Below are positions 1-9,372 of a stretch of DNA of 64,000 bases, piece by piece; position 1 is the stretch's first letter; each line of letters opens with the position of its first letter. The DNA lies in contig NZ_BMFU01000002.1 of the NCBI RefSeq assembly GCF_014639235.1, forward strand, positions 372,001-436,000. Reading direction: 5' to 3'. Origin of the DNA: Paenibacillus silvae (lineage in GTDB: Bacteria; Bacillota; Bacilli; Paenibacillales; Paenibacillaceae). A program made the translations under genes and the position numbers. The notes under the pieces are model-generated. The model was not told the DNA's origin and made no database searches. It worked only from the letters and a program-made list of their open reading frames with translations.

Positions 1-1970
1 TCTCCAAGTTCAATACGGTGTCCCCTAATTTTAACTTGGCTGTCTGTCCTTTCTATATATTTTATCTCTCCGTTTGCGAGCAATAATGCAATATCTCCAG
101 TTCTATAAATCCTTTTTCCTGGCTTAAATGGATGTTCTATAAATCGTTCTTGATTTAATTTATCTCGGTTATGATAACCCCGGGCTAACCCTGCCCCAGC
201 AATACACAGTTCACCTTTTACACCAATAGGTTGTAATTGCATATACTGGTCCATAATGTAGCATTCATAATTACATAGTTGGTTACCAATGGTTATATCA
301 TTAGAATTCTCCAATTCTTTTATAGTAGCGTATACAGTAGTTTCTGTAGGTCCGTATATATTAAGAATCTTAGCATTAGTGACATCACGTACTTCTTCAA
401 ATAGTCGCGGAGGGAATGGCTCGCCTCCCATACAGATTAGTTTTAAAGATTTTAAGCAATCTGTATGAAGATTATCATTTAGTAACATTTGAAGACGTGC
501 AGGAGTTCCAGGTAAAATCTCTATTTTATTATTCTTTATCAGTTCATTGAGCGCCATTGGGTCATGTTGTTCAATCTCATTTGCAATGACTACTTTAGCT
601 CCATATGCTAATGCTATAAGCGATTCAATTACAAAAATATCAAAGGCTATACTAGCTAAAGCTACAATTGAACGGTTTTTATCAAAGCATAAATGTTCTT
701 TTACTGCATAATATAAATTCCTTATAGAATGGTGTTCAACCATGACTCCCTTTGGTTCCCCTGTAGAGCCGGAAGTATAAATAATATAGGCAAGTTCATT
801 ATCATTAATAACAAGGTTTAGCTCAGCTGTACTCTCTGTTTCAATATTTTTCATTTCAACCTGAAGGTCTATTATTTTTGCATCTGAAGTATGAAGCTGC
901 TGTCTCAAAGTCGTTTCACAAAGAACAAATTTTAAGCCAGAGTCACTCATCATAGATGCTAACCTCTCAGATGGATAGGCAGGATCAAGAGGTACATAGG
1001 CGCCCCCAATTTTGAGAACAGCCAGCTGAGAAATGATAATTTCTGCAGAACGACTTAGGCAAATCCCTATGATATCTCCCTCACTAGCACCTTTCTTTTG
1101 TAAGTAATAGGCTAATTGATTCACTTTACAATTAACTTCCTGATAGGTAATATGTTTCTCTCCTACAACTATCGCTATTGCTTCAGGATTTAAGTTTACT
1201 TGTTTGGTAAATAAATCGTGAATCTGTCCTTCTTTAGGTAACTCACAAGAATTTTCACATATTTGATTTAGCAAAAGATGATGTTCTTCCTCTGTTAGAA
1301 GAGATGTTCTGTTGAACAGACTCTCCGATTCATTTAACATACAATGCAATAAAGTTTCAAAGTGCCCTATCATTCGCGTTACATCGTTTTGAGAAGCTCG
1401 GCTTTTATCATAAACCATATGAAGTATAGTTTCTGATTGATTTCTTAACACGTAAATGCCTAAGCAGGTACCACTATGTTCTTGAAAATTTACTATTTGA
1501 CGCACCACTTTCTCAGAACTTTCATCAGAAAAGTTTGTCATATTAGTAAATCCGTACAGAACCTGAAATAATGGACTTCCCTTCCTGCATTCTGCTTGCA
1601 ATGTTTTATAAGAATGGCTTTGTTGAGTATTGTTCAGTTCTTTTTCAACTTTCTTATACAACTCAGTGAAAGTAAGTTTTTCATAACCAGTCATATTCAT
1701 TTCGAATAGAAAAAATTTATCAACCTCTTCAGTAGTAGAACTATTTGAATTAATTTTTGGAGAACCAATTAAAAATTCTACCTGATCAGTATACCTATGT
1801 AAAAGGATGCTCAATACAGTAAGTATTGCTGATTCACTATCATAAGTCGATTTATCTAAACCTTGTTCGATATGACCTGATAATTTCTTTTTATAAACAG
1901 CGTACCCGGAATCAATGCCTTTTGTAAAAGGAAGACTTAATACGGGTTGATTGTTTATAAGATTTTTCAT
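1..1970 (-). CDS. NRPS, N-terminal part (half condensation + adenylation domain), truncated by window edge
   Basis: Nonribosomal peptide synthetase entering the window from its left edge. Reading on the minus strand, about 220 N-terminal residues match only the second half of a condensation domain (SAILTVLSILLHRYT, LIGSPKINSNS, PLFQVLYGFTNM). The first half with the catalytic HHxxxDG motif is absent. An adenylation domain follows: YIIYTSGSTGEPKGV (A3), NIYGPTETTVYA (A5), YRTGD (A7), VKIRGHRIELGE (A8), where the window ends. The Asp of FDIFVIE is kept, as in amino-acid-activating domains; the substrate was not predicted. ATG at 1970 is chosen because upstream in-frame codons soon hit a stop; GTG at 1997 is possible and neither has a clear ribosome binding site. 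Much more AT-rich than the rest of the window, which suggests acquisition. Confidence 0.9.
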   Translation of the reverse strand, partial: MKNLINNQPVLSLPFTKGIDSGYAVYKKKLSGHIEQGLDKSTYDSESAILTVLSILLHRYTDQVEFLIGSPKINSNSSTTEEVDKFFLFEMNMTGYEKLTFTELYKKVEKELNNTQQSHSYKTLQAECRKGSPLFQVLYGFTNMTNFSDESSEKVVRQIVNFQEHSGTCLGIYVLRNQSETILHMVYDKSRASQNDVTRMIGHFETLLHCMLNESESLFNRTSLLTEEEHHLLLNQICENSCELPKEGQIHDLFTKQVNLNPEAIAIVVGEKHITYQEVNCKVNQLAYYLQKKGASEGDIIGICLSRSAEIIISQLAVLKIGGAYVPLDPAYPSERLASMMSDSGLKFVLCETTLRQQLHTSDAKIIDLQVEMKNIETESTAELNLVINDNELAYIIYTSGSTGEPKGVMVEHHSIRNLYYAVKEHLCFDKNRSIVALASIAFDIFVIESLIALAYGAKVVIANEIEQHDPMALNELIKNNKIEILPGTPARLQMLLNDNLHTDCLKSLKLICMGGEPFPPRLFEEVRDVTNAKILNIYGPTETTVYATIKELENSNDITIGNQLCNYECYIMDQYMQLQPIGVKGELCIAGAGLARGYHNRDKLNQERFIEHPFKPGKRIYRTGDIALLLANGEIKYIERTDSQVKIRGHRIELG

Positions 1971-2430
1971 ACTATTCACATCTCGCAGAGAAATCACTTT
2001 ATATCACCATTACCCTTTCAAGTTCTTTATGATTTTACAAATAAAGTAATCATGCTTTTATTTTTGGTATTAGATTATCGTACACCTGTTGCCTTTTATT
2101 TCCTTTTAATAGTTGAATGTCTAAATTAGTACTAATTTAACATATAAAAATTAAAAATAATGTCGAATTTTGAATTTGATGTTATTTTATTTTTATAATA
2201 CCTTTTTTAGGATTTAATTTCTTGGTTCACATTGTTCTTATTGTTCCAATATTGTTTCCTATTGAAATCAAATACTTTATGAATGTATGGGTTTATTTGT
2301 GTTATCCAATTACTCTTTAAAACTTCCTTACCAAAGCCTTATAGATTTACATCATATATAAATTGAGGTTCAATCGCACCTTACTTTAACTACAGTTATT
2401 TAGTTGTTTTAACCACACAATTAACTCTAT
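1971..2430. other. AT-rich spacer between thioesterase and NRPS
   Basis: About 460 very AT-rich bases between two minus-strand genes. It should hold the NRPS promoter, but no clear -35/-10 pair, operator or hairpin can be singled out, and no conserved reading frame is seen. Confidence 0.5.
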
Positions 2431-3129
2431 TTAGTAAAGATAAGGAAATATTGCTCCTTTAATTAAGTCACATATCTTAGAGTAGTTTGTATTCACAAAA
2501 AAATGGTCTCCGGAGATTTCATAAGAATCGATTGTTCCTTCTGTATATTCTCTCCATGCTAAAATACTTTCAGCCTTCATCCCTTCGTCACTACCATAAA
2601 AGATATTCAAATTTTGTTTTATTTTTTTTTCTGTACTAGTCTCGCTATATTCGCTGATTATTTTGAAATCTGATCTTAAAACTGGTAGAAAAAGAGCCAT
2701 TAATTCATTATTTTCGAAAATCTCAGGAGGTGTACCGTTAAGTTTTTTTACTTCATCTATGAATAATGAATCTGGAAGGAGGTGTATATCTTGAGAAATA
2801 TGATTGAAACGAGGTGCTGCTAAACCAGAAATAAATACATGTTTTGGAGATAACGTTTGTGACTGTTTAATTAGCTCGTAAGTAATTAATGCTCCCATAC
2901 TATGTCCATATATTGCATAGTTCGAACTGGAGATTTTCTTATTGATCTGTAATTGAACGTCAAGTACGGCTTCGTTTAACGAATTGTATAAACCTTCACT
3001 GAATCTTCCTGCACGCCCTGACAATTCAATAGGGACAACGTCTATCTGTGGAGATAATATTCTTTTCCATTTATTATAAATAGTAGAGGAACCACCGGCA
3101 TAAGGTATACAAAATAATTGGATACTAAT
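2431..3129 (-). CDS. type II thioesterase of the NRPS locus
   Basis: Alpha/beta-hydrolase thioesterase (GrsT/SrfAD type) that removes wrong or stalled acyl groups from carrier domains. The frame begins with QLFCIPYAGGSS (oxyanion-loop region), has the nucleophile motif YGHSMGAL and the C-terminal catalytic His in SGDHFFVN; about 232 residues is normal for the family. Start problem: the conserved N-terminus lies upstream of the first usual start codon (TTG at 3024), yet the frame opens directly after an in-frame TGA with ATT AGT ATC and no ATG/GTG/TTG. An AAAGGGTG ribosome binding site sits just upstream, so initiation at ATT (3129) or ATC (3123), or a start-codon mutation, must be considered. 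Lies upstream of the NRPS gene in the same direction. Confidence 0.85.
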   Translation of the reverse strand: MSIQLFCIPYAGGSSTIYNKWKRILSPQIDVVPIELSGRAGRFSEGLYNSLNEAVLDVQLQINKKISSSNYAIYGHSMGALITYELIKQSQTLSPKHVFISGLAAPRFNHISQDIHLLPDSLFIDEVKKLNGTPPEIFENNELMALFLPVLRSDFKIISEYSETSTEKKIKQNLNIFYGSDEGMKAESILAWREYTEGTIDSYEISGDHFFVNTNYSKICDLIKGAIFPYLY

Positions 3130-3423
3130 TCACCCTTTCTTATTTATTTATTCCATTTTTTTCTTAGAAATATATCATAAATTTATTCACTCTACAATAT
3201 TTTACAAAAAAACTTAATAATAAAAAATCAAATGATGGTTTTCGAATTGCATTATAGCTGCACTGCGAGGGATGTGTTGTTAATGTGTACACTAAAGAAA
3301 ATTTCGATTTTAAAATACCTATCCATCCGTATTTACCTCATATCAAGTTTTTTCGTTCGTAAGAAATGTAAAAACTATCCTACATTACACTGCTTGTTGT
3401 GGTTTTAACTACATCGCATTATA

Positions 3424-3582
3424 TTTAGATATTCATCTAATCGGAAATCGGACTATGTTCTTGTCCATTCCGGCAATCGGTACAAGTTCTTGTCCTTGGC
3501 TCGGGACAAGAACTTGTACCGATAAAATAAAAAAGCCGCTATAATAGCGACTTTGATGGGAATATGTTCTTGTCCCTCGACA
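3424..3582. repeat. dispersed intergenic repeat, copy 1 (most complete)
   Basis: Contains a perfect 20-bp inverted repeat (arms 3476-3495 and 3504-3523, 8-base loop; arm core GTACAAGTTCTTGTCC), then a terminator-like hairpin AAAGCCGCTATAATAGCGACTTT at 3532-3554, then a GGGAATATGTTCTTGTCC unit. Related partial copies lie at about 5147, 9705, 14833, 16019, 20465, 23030, 31505 and 59674. No transposase is linked to any copy. Confidence 0.8.
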
Positions 3583-3583
3583 T

Positions 3584-4046
3584 CATCCCACTGATGACTG
3601 ACTGAAAGCAGTTTTTCCATCCCGATACGGGTATTGGAAAACACACAGTCCTTTCCCGTTCGATCCCCCTGTAGTCGATGGCGCGAGCCACATGGATTTC
3701 TTTCGCAATATCCTCATGGGTTCCACGCCCTTGAACGTATACCCAAATCATCAATCTCCCATTGTCCATCCACTATCTCTGTCTCAATTGCAAGCCAGAT
3801 GAAAAATAAAAATCCCCCCTTCGTTTCCAACGGGAGGATTTCGAGTTTAGGCTCCTGCATAAAAGAGCTTATCAGGGATTTATTATATGTTACATATCCT
3901 TCTTTGATTGTTCATGGATCAATCGTAGTCCTTTAGCTCCTCATTTTGTTGTATTTACAACAAAAAAATTATGATTTATAATCATTCTAAAAGTATGTTT
4001 AATTTGTTTTTAATTACAAAATGAATTTCTGAAAGGATTAAAAGAA
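3584..4046. other. intergenic region with decayed coding-like sequence and a hairpin
   Basis: Minus-strand frames give protein-like fragments (IAKEIHVARAID, WEIDDLGI) that change frame and match no family I can name, so this may be a decayed gene. A GC-rich hairpin AAATCC..CCC/GGG..GGATTT lies at about 3809-3842. The AT-rich stretch before 4047 should hold the promoter of the acetyltransferase; no box is convincing. Confidence 0.35.
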
Positions 4047-4487
4047 ATGAAATCAAAAAAAATAGACTCCATTGAGGGGCTCAACATCGCTTTTCAAATA
4101 AGAGAAGAAGTGTTTGTGAAAGAACAAAATGTACCACTTGAAGATGAGTTTGATGATTATGATAATTTAGATGGACAGTGTGAGCACATCCTGGTCTATT
4201 TTAATGAACTACCCGCCGGAACAGGCAGAATTATTATTCGAGATGGCGTAGGTAAATTAGATCGAATATGTATCTTAAAACCTTATCGCCAATATGGTCT
4301 CGGTAAATTAATCGTTACATCACTGGAAGAGATTGCAGAAAATAAAGGAATATCCAAAGTTAAATTACACGGACAGGCACATGCAGAGGGATTTTATCAC
4401 AAGCTAGGATACCAGACTACCTCCGATGTATTTATGGAAGATGGAATACCGCATTATCTAATGGTGAAAGATTTATTATCGAAATGA
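4047..4487 (+). CDS. GNAT family N-acetyltransferase (YjcF-like)
   Basis: Predicted cytoplasmic acetyl-CoA-dependent N-acetyltransferase of 146 residues, the usual size for a single GNAT domain. Visible features are IREEVFVKEQNVP near the N-terminus, GTGRIII (beta strand), the acetyl-CoA loop region YRQYGLGKLIV, and LHGQAHAEGFYHKLGYQ at the C-terminus, an arrangement seen in Bacillus YjcF-type proteins. The substrate is unknown. ATG at 4047 follows GAAAGGATT. Its stop overlaps the start of the next gene (ATGA), so the two are probably translated together. Confidence 0.85.
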   Translation: MKSKKIDSIEGLNIAFQIREEVFVKEQNVPLEDEFDDYDNLDGQCEHILVYFNELPAGTGRIIIRDGVGKLDRICILKPYRQYGLGKLIVTSLEEIAENKGISKVKLHGQAHAEGFYHKLGYQTTSDVFMEDGIPHYLMVKDLLSK

Positions 4488-5149
4488 TGCCGTTATCACG
4501 CGTAAATCAATATTTAATTTATGCAATAGGTATCTTGATTCTAACTCTTGGCATTACGTTGACCATACAATCAGAGCTTGGAAGCTCTCCATTCGATGCT
4601 CTTCTGGTCGGATTGTCCCTAAACGTAGGTTTAACTGTTGGTAGCTGGGAGATTATCATTGCTTTAGTTATGATATTTTTCAATTCGTTGCTACAAAAAC
4701 AGAAACCTGAATATTTGGGATTAGTAACTGCCCTTATAACAGGCTTTTGTATTGACTTCTGGCTGTTATTGTTACGGACTTGGGTGGCCCCTGACCTATT
4801 GTTTTTCAAATTTTTGTGTTTCGGCTGCGGTTTGATTGTTGCAGGAATAGGAACCGCCTTGTATCTACAGACCAATTTTGCACCGATTCCGATCGATCGA
4901 TTAACACTCTCACTCAAAAAAATAACTCGAACGAATATATTTTTTGCAAGAACTCTGATTAACATTGTATTCCTGTTCATGGCATTCATTTTTAATGGAC
5001 CCATAGGTATAGGAACTGCACTGTCTGTCTGCTTCAGTGGGGCAATTTTAAATGTCTTTATGCCATGTATTGGTAAAATGATAGAAAAATTGAGATCATC
5101 AGAACCAGGAAGTAATGAGGTGAATGGAAACCATTCCGCTCGGCAATGA
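4484..5149 (+). CDS. YczE/YyaS/YitT-family integral membrane protein
   Basis: About 221 residues with five to six hydrophobic segments (INQYLIYAIGILILTLGITL, SWEIIIALVMIFF and others) and the family hallmark SELGSSPFDALLVGL near the N-terminus. B. subtilis YczE lies beside sfp and supports antibiotic synthesis by an unknown route. Here the gene lies 1.4 kb from an NRPS/thioesterase locus, which may reflect the same link (inference). Overlaps the acetyltransferase stop by four bases; ATG at 4487 is an equally possible start. Confidence 0.85.
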   Translation: MMPLSRVNQYLIYAIGILILTLGITLTIQSELGSSPFDALLVGLSLNVGLTVGSWEIIIALVMIFFNSLLQKQKPEYLGLVTALITGFCIDFWLLLLRTWVAPDLLFFKFLCFGCGLIVAGIGTALYLQTNFAPIPIDRLTLSLKKITRTNIFFARTLINIVFLFMAFIFNGPIGIGTALSVCFSGAILNVFMPCIGKMIEKLRSSEPGSNEVNGNHSARQ

Positions 5150-5172
5150 CACATTGTTCTTGTCCTTGGACA
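5147..5172. repeat. dispersed intergenic repeat, fragment
   Basis: ACATTGTTCTTGTCCTTGGAC directly after the membrane-protein stop codon matches the TTCTTGTCC unit of the family whose best copy is at 3424-3582. Only about 25 bases remain. Confidence 0.5.
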
Positions 5173-5367
5173 TTTATCAACGTGTGACTGAATTTCGCCC
5201 TCTTCTTTCCATAGTTCATTTAGCTCATTTATGTATAAAGTATTTAATAACAGCAATAGCTTAAGCATTCCGTGAATAACATTTTTATAATTTACGTGAT
5301 CTCTTTCCTCTTTAAGCAAGGTTAGTCCCACTTAACTCTTCGACTTGTTTGTTAAGCTATCCTGCCC

Positions 5368-6178
5368 TTAGGATATGGTTCGGCGTATTATCTTTAGAGC
5401 GAAATCGAAGGCACACAGTAGGGTGCCTTCGATTGTTTGCGACTTCCGCCATGAGGTGGCATCGAGCAAATCAGCATCCGCGTCGGCTTCAAGTAGACCC
5501 ATGCAATAATTGTAATCGGTGGCGCTAGCCGAGTAAGAGAGGAATACCCGATTACCCTTGCGAAGAAATGCCGCGCCTTCGTTCACTTTATAACCAATGA
5601 TCTTCCAGTCATATTCCGGCAGCGAAATCATCGTTTGCGGCCCAGTCAGCGTCCATGGATTGCTCATTGTAGATATATACAGATTAGAGTTACCTGCAAT
5701 ATTCGGATCCTTTTGTGCCCATACGTAATAACGGCTGCCGTTATGCTCAAAGGTAGTGGCATCGAGGGCGAAGCTTTCCCATTCGGTACGAACCTGCCAT
5801 CTTTCCATCCAGCTGCCTTGGAGCGGATTGACATTTTCATTCTCTAGCAGGTACATCCGATGGTCGAACAAGCCTTCATTCGTATCCGTCGTGTGTGCGG
5901 CAGCAAAATATACGTACCATTTGTCATCAATAAAATGAAGTTCGGGTGCCCAAATATTGGCACTAAGGATACCAGTATCGCGCCTTTCTCCAGATTACTA
6001 CAGGAGTAGATGTAACAAGCTTTTCAAGGTTCTGAGCTCTACGGATTTCAATCGGATCATACTCCGGAACGGATGCTACGAAGTAATAATAACCGTCCAA
6101 ATGTCGGCAAATAAAAGGATCTGCTCTCTGTTCAATTAATGGTTGAATGTCGTGTGATGCTCGTTGTTGGATTTCCAT
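5368..6178 (-). pseudogene. glycoside hydrolase family 43, frameshifted and truncated
   Basis: Relic of a five-bladed beta-propeller GH43 enzyme (arabinanase/xylosidase type). The N-terminal piece has RADPFICRHLDGYYYFVAS (catalytic-Asp region) and VVIWRK; the second piece has SANIWAPELHFIDDKWYVYFA and YYVWAQKD. The pieces are in different frames: one extra base near 5979-5985 (GGCGCG) breaks the gene, and removing it restores WRKRDTGILSANIWAPELHF. The C-terminus after ATSWRKS is also replaced by unrelated sequence, so the last blades are missing. Last gene of the sugar ABC importer operon, so the importer has probably lost its partner glycosidase. Confidence 0.85.
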
Positions 6179-6203
6179 CTTATTACCTGTTTCATAATAT
6201 ATA

Positions 6204-7052
6204 CTACCCTTTAACAGCACCTGCAGTCATACCGTCTATGAAATATTTCTGAAAAGCAATGAATAGTATGAAAATTGGAACGATGGAGAAAAAGGAGCCC
6301 ACGATCAATAGGTCATAGTTATTGCCATAAGGAGTTAACAACGTTTTCAAACCGATTGGAAGTGTATATTTACTCTGATCTCCGAGCACCATGAATGGCC
6401 ACAATAGATTATTCCAGCTATTCATACCATTCAAAATGGCCATTGCTGCAAAGGATGGCTTCATAATCGGCATAATTAGTCTGAAATAAATCGCATACTC
6501 GTTTGCTCCATCAACCCGCCCAGATTGAATAATCTCTTTGGGTATGCTTCGTAGATATTGCCTGAAGAAAAATATGGTCGCGGCATTGGCTATACCGGGC
6601 AGAATGATTGCCGAATAGCTATTCACCATTCCCAAATCATTAATTAGACTGTACAAAGGAACCAGCAGTATTTCGAAAGGCACCATCATAATGAGCAAAA
6701 CACATATAAAGAGGAAGTTCTTACCTTTAAAATGATAAGCTGCAAAACCATATGCAACAAATGCGCTTACAAAAAGTGTTAAAACCACTTGAACGATTGT
6801 TAAAATCATACTATTCCAAAACCATACAAAATAATCATGTTCTCCAGTAAATAGATAGATGAAATTATCAAAACTCATGATTTCAAAATCCAAACTTAGG
6901 TTAAGACCATATCTAATTAATGATTCACCTGGTTTAAAGGAAGATAGGGCCACTGCGTAGAATGGGATCATGATTATAACGAATAGTATAACGAAGAAAC
7001 AAATCATTACTATTCTAGAGATGAAATCACTCCTCGTCTGACTTTTGCCCAC
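6204..7052 (-). CDS. carbohydrate ABC transporter permease (MalG/AraQ type)
   Basis: Inner-membrane subunit of a sugar importer, about 282 residues with six membrane segments. The EAA loop that contacts the ATPase is SGRVDGANEYAIYFRLIMP. It ends in the typical FIDGMTAGAVKG. GTG at 7052 is chosen because AAGGAGGAGG lies directly upstream and it follows the previous gene's stop; the ATG at 7082 would lie inside that gene with no ribosome binding site. Partner of the permease at 7054 and the binding protein at 8035. No ATPase is present, so a shared MsmX-type ATPase is likely. Confidence 0.93.
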   Translation of the reverse strand: MGKSQTRSDFISRIVMICFFVILFVIIMIPFYAVALSSFKPGESLIRYGLNLSLDFEIMSFDNFIYLFTGEHDYFVWFWNSMILTIVQVVLTLFVSAFVAYGFAAYHFKGKNFLFICVLLIMMVPFEILLVPLYSLINDLGMVNSYSAIILPGIANAATIFFFRQYLRSIPKEIIQSGRVDGANEYAIYFRLIMPIMKPSFAAMAILNGMNSWNNLLWPFMVLGDQSKYTLPIGLKTLLTPYGNNYDLLIVGSFFSIVPIFILFIAFQKYFIDGMTAGAVKG

Positions 7053-7053
7053 T

Positions 7054-7950
7054 CTAATCCTCCTCCTTTTTGAACATTCCACTAAATTTCAACTGCGTTA
7101 AATTGATAACCATAGCAATGACCAACAGAATGATACCAACTGCAGCTGCGTAACCCAGCTTATTCTGCTCAATCCCTTGTCTATACAGGTATCCAACAAT
7201 GGTTAAACCAATATTTTGAGGTGATTTGTTACCGTTAAACATCATCAGGCTCTCGGTAAACATGGCTAACCCTGCATAAACACTAATTGTGGTAACATAT
7301 ACCGTGGTCGGCTTCAATAATGGCATTGTGATCATTCTGAACTTCTGCCAAGCAGATGCCCCGTCAATGGAAGCGGCCTCATAATATTCATTGTCAATGC
7401 TTTTCAAACCGGATAGATAGTAAAGCATGTTAACGCCCGTCCATCTCCAACATGCGAGGATTAACAGTGCTGCCATACTCCAATTTCCGTCTTTCAAAAA
7501 TTTAATAGGCTCTATACCCAATAGACCCAGGAAGCTGTTCATTAATGAACCATCCATTTCGCCGAATGTAAGGCGGAAAATAGTACCCGCAACTGCGACA
7601 GATGTTAATGCAGGGAGAAAGAACGAAGATTTAAAAAACTCTCTTCCCATCATTAACTTACTGTTGATCATAACGGCAAATAACATGGGAAAGGGAATTA
7701 ACAGCACTAAGGTTCCTAACATGTACACAACGCTATTTTTAATAGATATCAAAAACACTTTATCAGTAAGCAATTTCGAATAGTTCGCTTCACCAATCCA
7801 TTTAGGATCCTGTCCCAGCATCCGATCTTGAAAACTCATTACGAATGAATTTATAAGCGGATACAACCAGAAGATCGAAAATATGAGTATAAATGGCAAT
7901 ACAAAAACATAAGGCGCAACTTTTTGAGAGTATACAAATTTCTTTATCAT
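7054..7950 (-). CDS. carbohydrate ABC transporter permease (MalF/LacF type)
   Basis: First permease of the sugar importer: 298 residues, six membrane segments (PYVFVLPFILIFSIFWLYPL is the first), EAA loop EYYEAASIDGASAWQKFRMITMPLL. Its stop lies one base before the GTG of the second permease, so the pair is translationally coupled. It lies 84 bases downstream of the binding-protein gene in the same operon. Confidence 0.93.
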   Translation of the reverse strand: MIKKFVYSQKVAPYVFVLPFILIFSIFWLYPLINSFVMSFQDRMLGQDPKWIGEANYSKLLTDKVFLISIKNSVVYMLGTLVLLIPFPMLFAVMINSKLMMGREFFKSSFFLPALTSVAVAGTIFRLTFGEMDGSLMNSFLGLLGIEPIKFLKDGNWSMAALLILACWRWTGVNMLYYLSGLKSIDNEYYEAASIDGASAWQKFRMITMPLLKPTTVYVTTISVYAGLAMFTESLMMFNGNKSPQNIGLTIVGYLYRQGIEQNKLGYAAAVGIILLVIAMVINLTQLKFSGMFKKEED

Positions 7951-8034
7951 ATTCTCAATCTCCCTTGACTATGGTTAAACCTGCCGACAACTATACCTGC
8001 CAACAGGTTTAATCGAATCATTTACTTATTATAT

Positions 8035-9372
8035 TTATTTCAATTCTTGTTCAATGGCTGCTTGTGCTTCATCCAACGCTTCCTTCACGTCTTGGCCATC
8101 TTCAAAGATCGCATTCAAAGTAACCGTATTGAATATATTGCCGATCGTCGGTGACGCTTTAACGGATTTAATCGCTTGAATTTCGTCCTTGACTTCATTC
8201 AAAGTATCAAATGCGTTTGTTTTAAAGTATTGGACGTATTCATTTTCAGGGTTTTTCGTAACTGCATCATCTTTCCATACTTCCATGTTGATTGGGTCAA
8301 ATCCAAGTGTATTCCAGATTTCAGTAGTAGCTTCTTTCGAAAGCTTAGCAAAGGCTACAAATTCTTTTGCCAGCTGAACGTCAGTACCATTCTTAGTAAC
8401 AACTGTGCCAGTACCGCCTAAGCCAACGGAGCGAGGGTTACCTTCTTCGAATACAGGCAATGGAGCTATTGCATACTTCCCTTTAAGGTCTTTCATTTCG
8501 TTTACAAAGCGGGACATGTACCACTCAGGCATTAATGCACTTGCGTAGTTGCCTTTGTTATATTCGCCTTTTGCTTCTTCTGTGTCAGGTTGTCCGCCAG
8601 GGATCGTATGAATAACATTGTTCTTCTGCAGATCGACTAACATTTCAAGCGCTTTAATCATTTCAGGCGAATTCACTTTTGGATTACCATTTTCATCTGT
8701 GAAATCAGCATTTTGCTGAGCTAGCAGCAGCGATGCTTGGAACGAAGCTGACGTATCAGCAGTACCTAAGTACTTGCCAGTCCTTTCGTAAACCTGGATA
8801 CCTGCTTGTTTGTAATCTTCCCACGTTTTGATGGTCTTGTAGTCAACACCTGCTTGTTCGAGAATTTCAGTGTTGTAGAAAGCAAGCGTAGCACCTACGT
8901 GATAATCAAAGCCATAAACCTGATCTGCTTTGGAGTAAATCTCGACACGTGAAGGAACAACAGTGTCTTTGTATGGTGCAAATACATCATTCAAAGATTC
9001 CAGGGGAACGTTGTCACCTTCCAAAAATTTAGGGAATTTACCAAGCTCGATATCCGCGATATCAGGAGCACCTTTTCCGCTTGTAACTGCCAATAAGAGC
9101 TTGTTGTGCATATCATCGTAAGGCATAACCGTTACATTCAACTTAATCTGTTTGTCTGGGTTCTGTTGGTTCCATAACCCCAGCATTTTATCCAAATGCT
9201 TGCCGTGCAGATCTACGAATGTCCAAAATGACAATTCTGTTGCATTCTCACCGGCATTAGCCCCTAATTGCTTTGTTTCCGTTTTTGAACCAGAAGGATT
9301 ACCACATGCAGTAAAGACAAGTGACATAATAAGGAGTGTAACGATGGAGATTAAAGCACTGCGTTTTTTCAT
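8035..9372 (-). CDS. extracellular sugar-binding lipoprotein (family 1 solute-binding protein)
   Basis: 445 residues. A signal peptide with lipobox LVFTAC (Cys about 22) means lipid anchoring on the outer face of the membrane. The mature part shows the family 1 pattern: ELSFWTF, PDIADIELGKFPKF, YKADQ-type strands and a C-terminal helix KEALDEAQAAI. It delivers sugar or oligosaccharide to the permeases downstream; with a GH43 relic in the operon, arabino- or xylo-oligosaccharides are plausible substrates (inference). A cre-like site lies about 170 bases upstream. Confidence 0.92.
   Translation of the reverse strand: MKKRSALISIVTLLIMSLVFTACGNPSGSKTETKQLGANAGENATELSFWTFVDLHGKHLDKMLGLWNQQNPDKQIKLNVTVMPYDDMHNKLLLAVTSGKGAPDIADIELGKFPKFLEGDNVPLESLNDVFAPYKDTVVPSRVEIYSKADQVYGFDYHVGATLAFYNTEILEQAGVDYKTIKTWEDYKQAGIQVYERTGKYLGTADTSASFQASLLLAQQNADFTDENGNPKVNSPEMIKALEMLVDLQKNNVIHTIPGGQPDTEEAKGEYNKGNYASALMPEWYMSRFVNEMKDLKGKYAIAPLPVFEEGNPRSVGLGGTGTVVTKNGTDVQLAKEFVAFAKLSKEATTEIWNTLGFDPINMEVWKDDAVTKNPENEYVQYFKTNAFDTLNEVKDEIQAIKSVKASPTIGNIFNTVTLNAIFEDGQDVKEALDEAQAAIEQELK

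Noticed and set aside
3466..3582. CRISPR array
   Set aside because: Repeated TTCTTGTCC units are irregularly spaced, palindromic and scattered through the window; no uniform repeat-spacer series and no cas genes.
3539..3936. Overlapping 60-100 codon frames on both strands
   Set aside because: They run through the dispersed repeat and shift frame; no start with a ribosome binding site. Treated as decayed or non-coding.
4519..5331. 270-codon open frame on the minus strand opposite the YczE-type gene
   Set aside because: Most of it is antisense to a well-supported membrane protein and its composition is that of a shadow. Its first 55 codons lie outside that gene and look mildly protein-like, but no family or ribosome binding site supports them.
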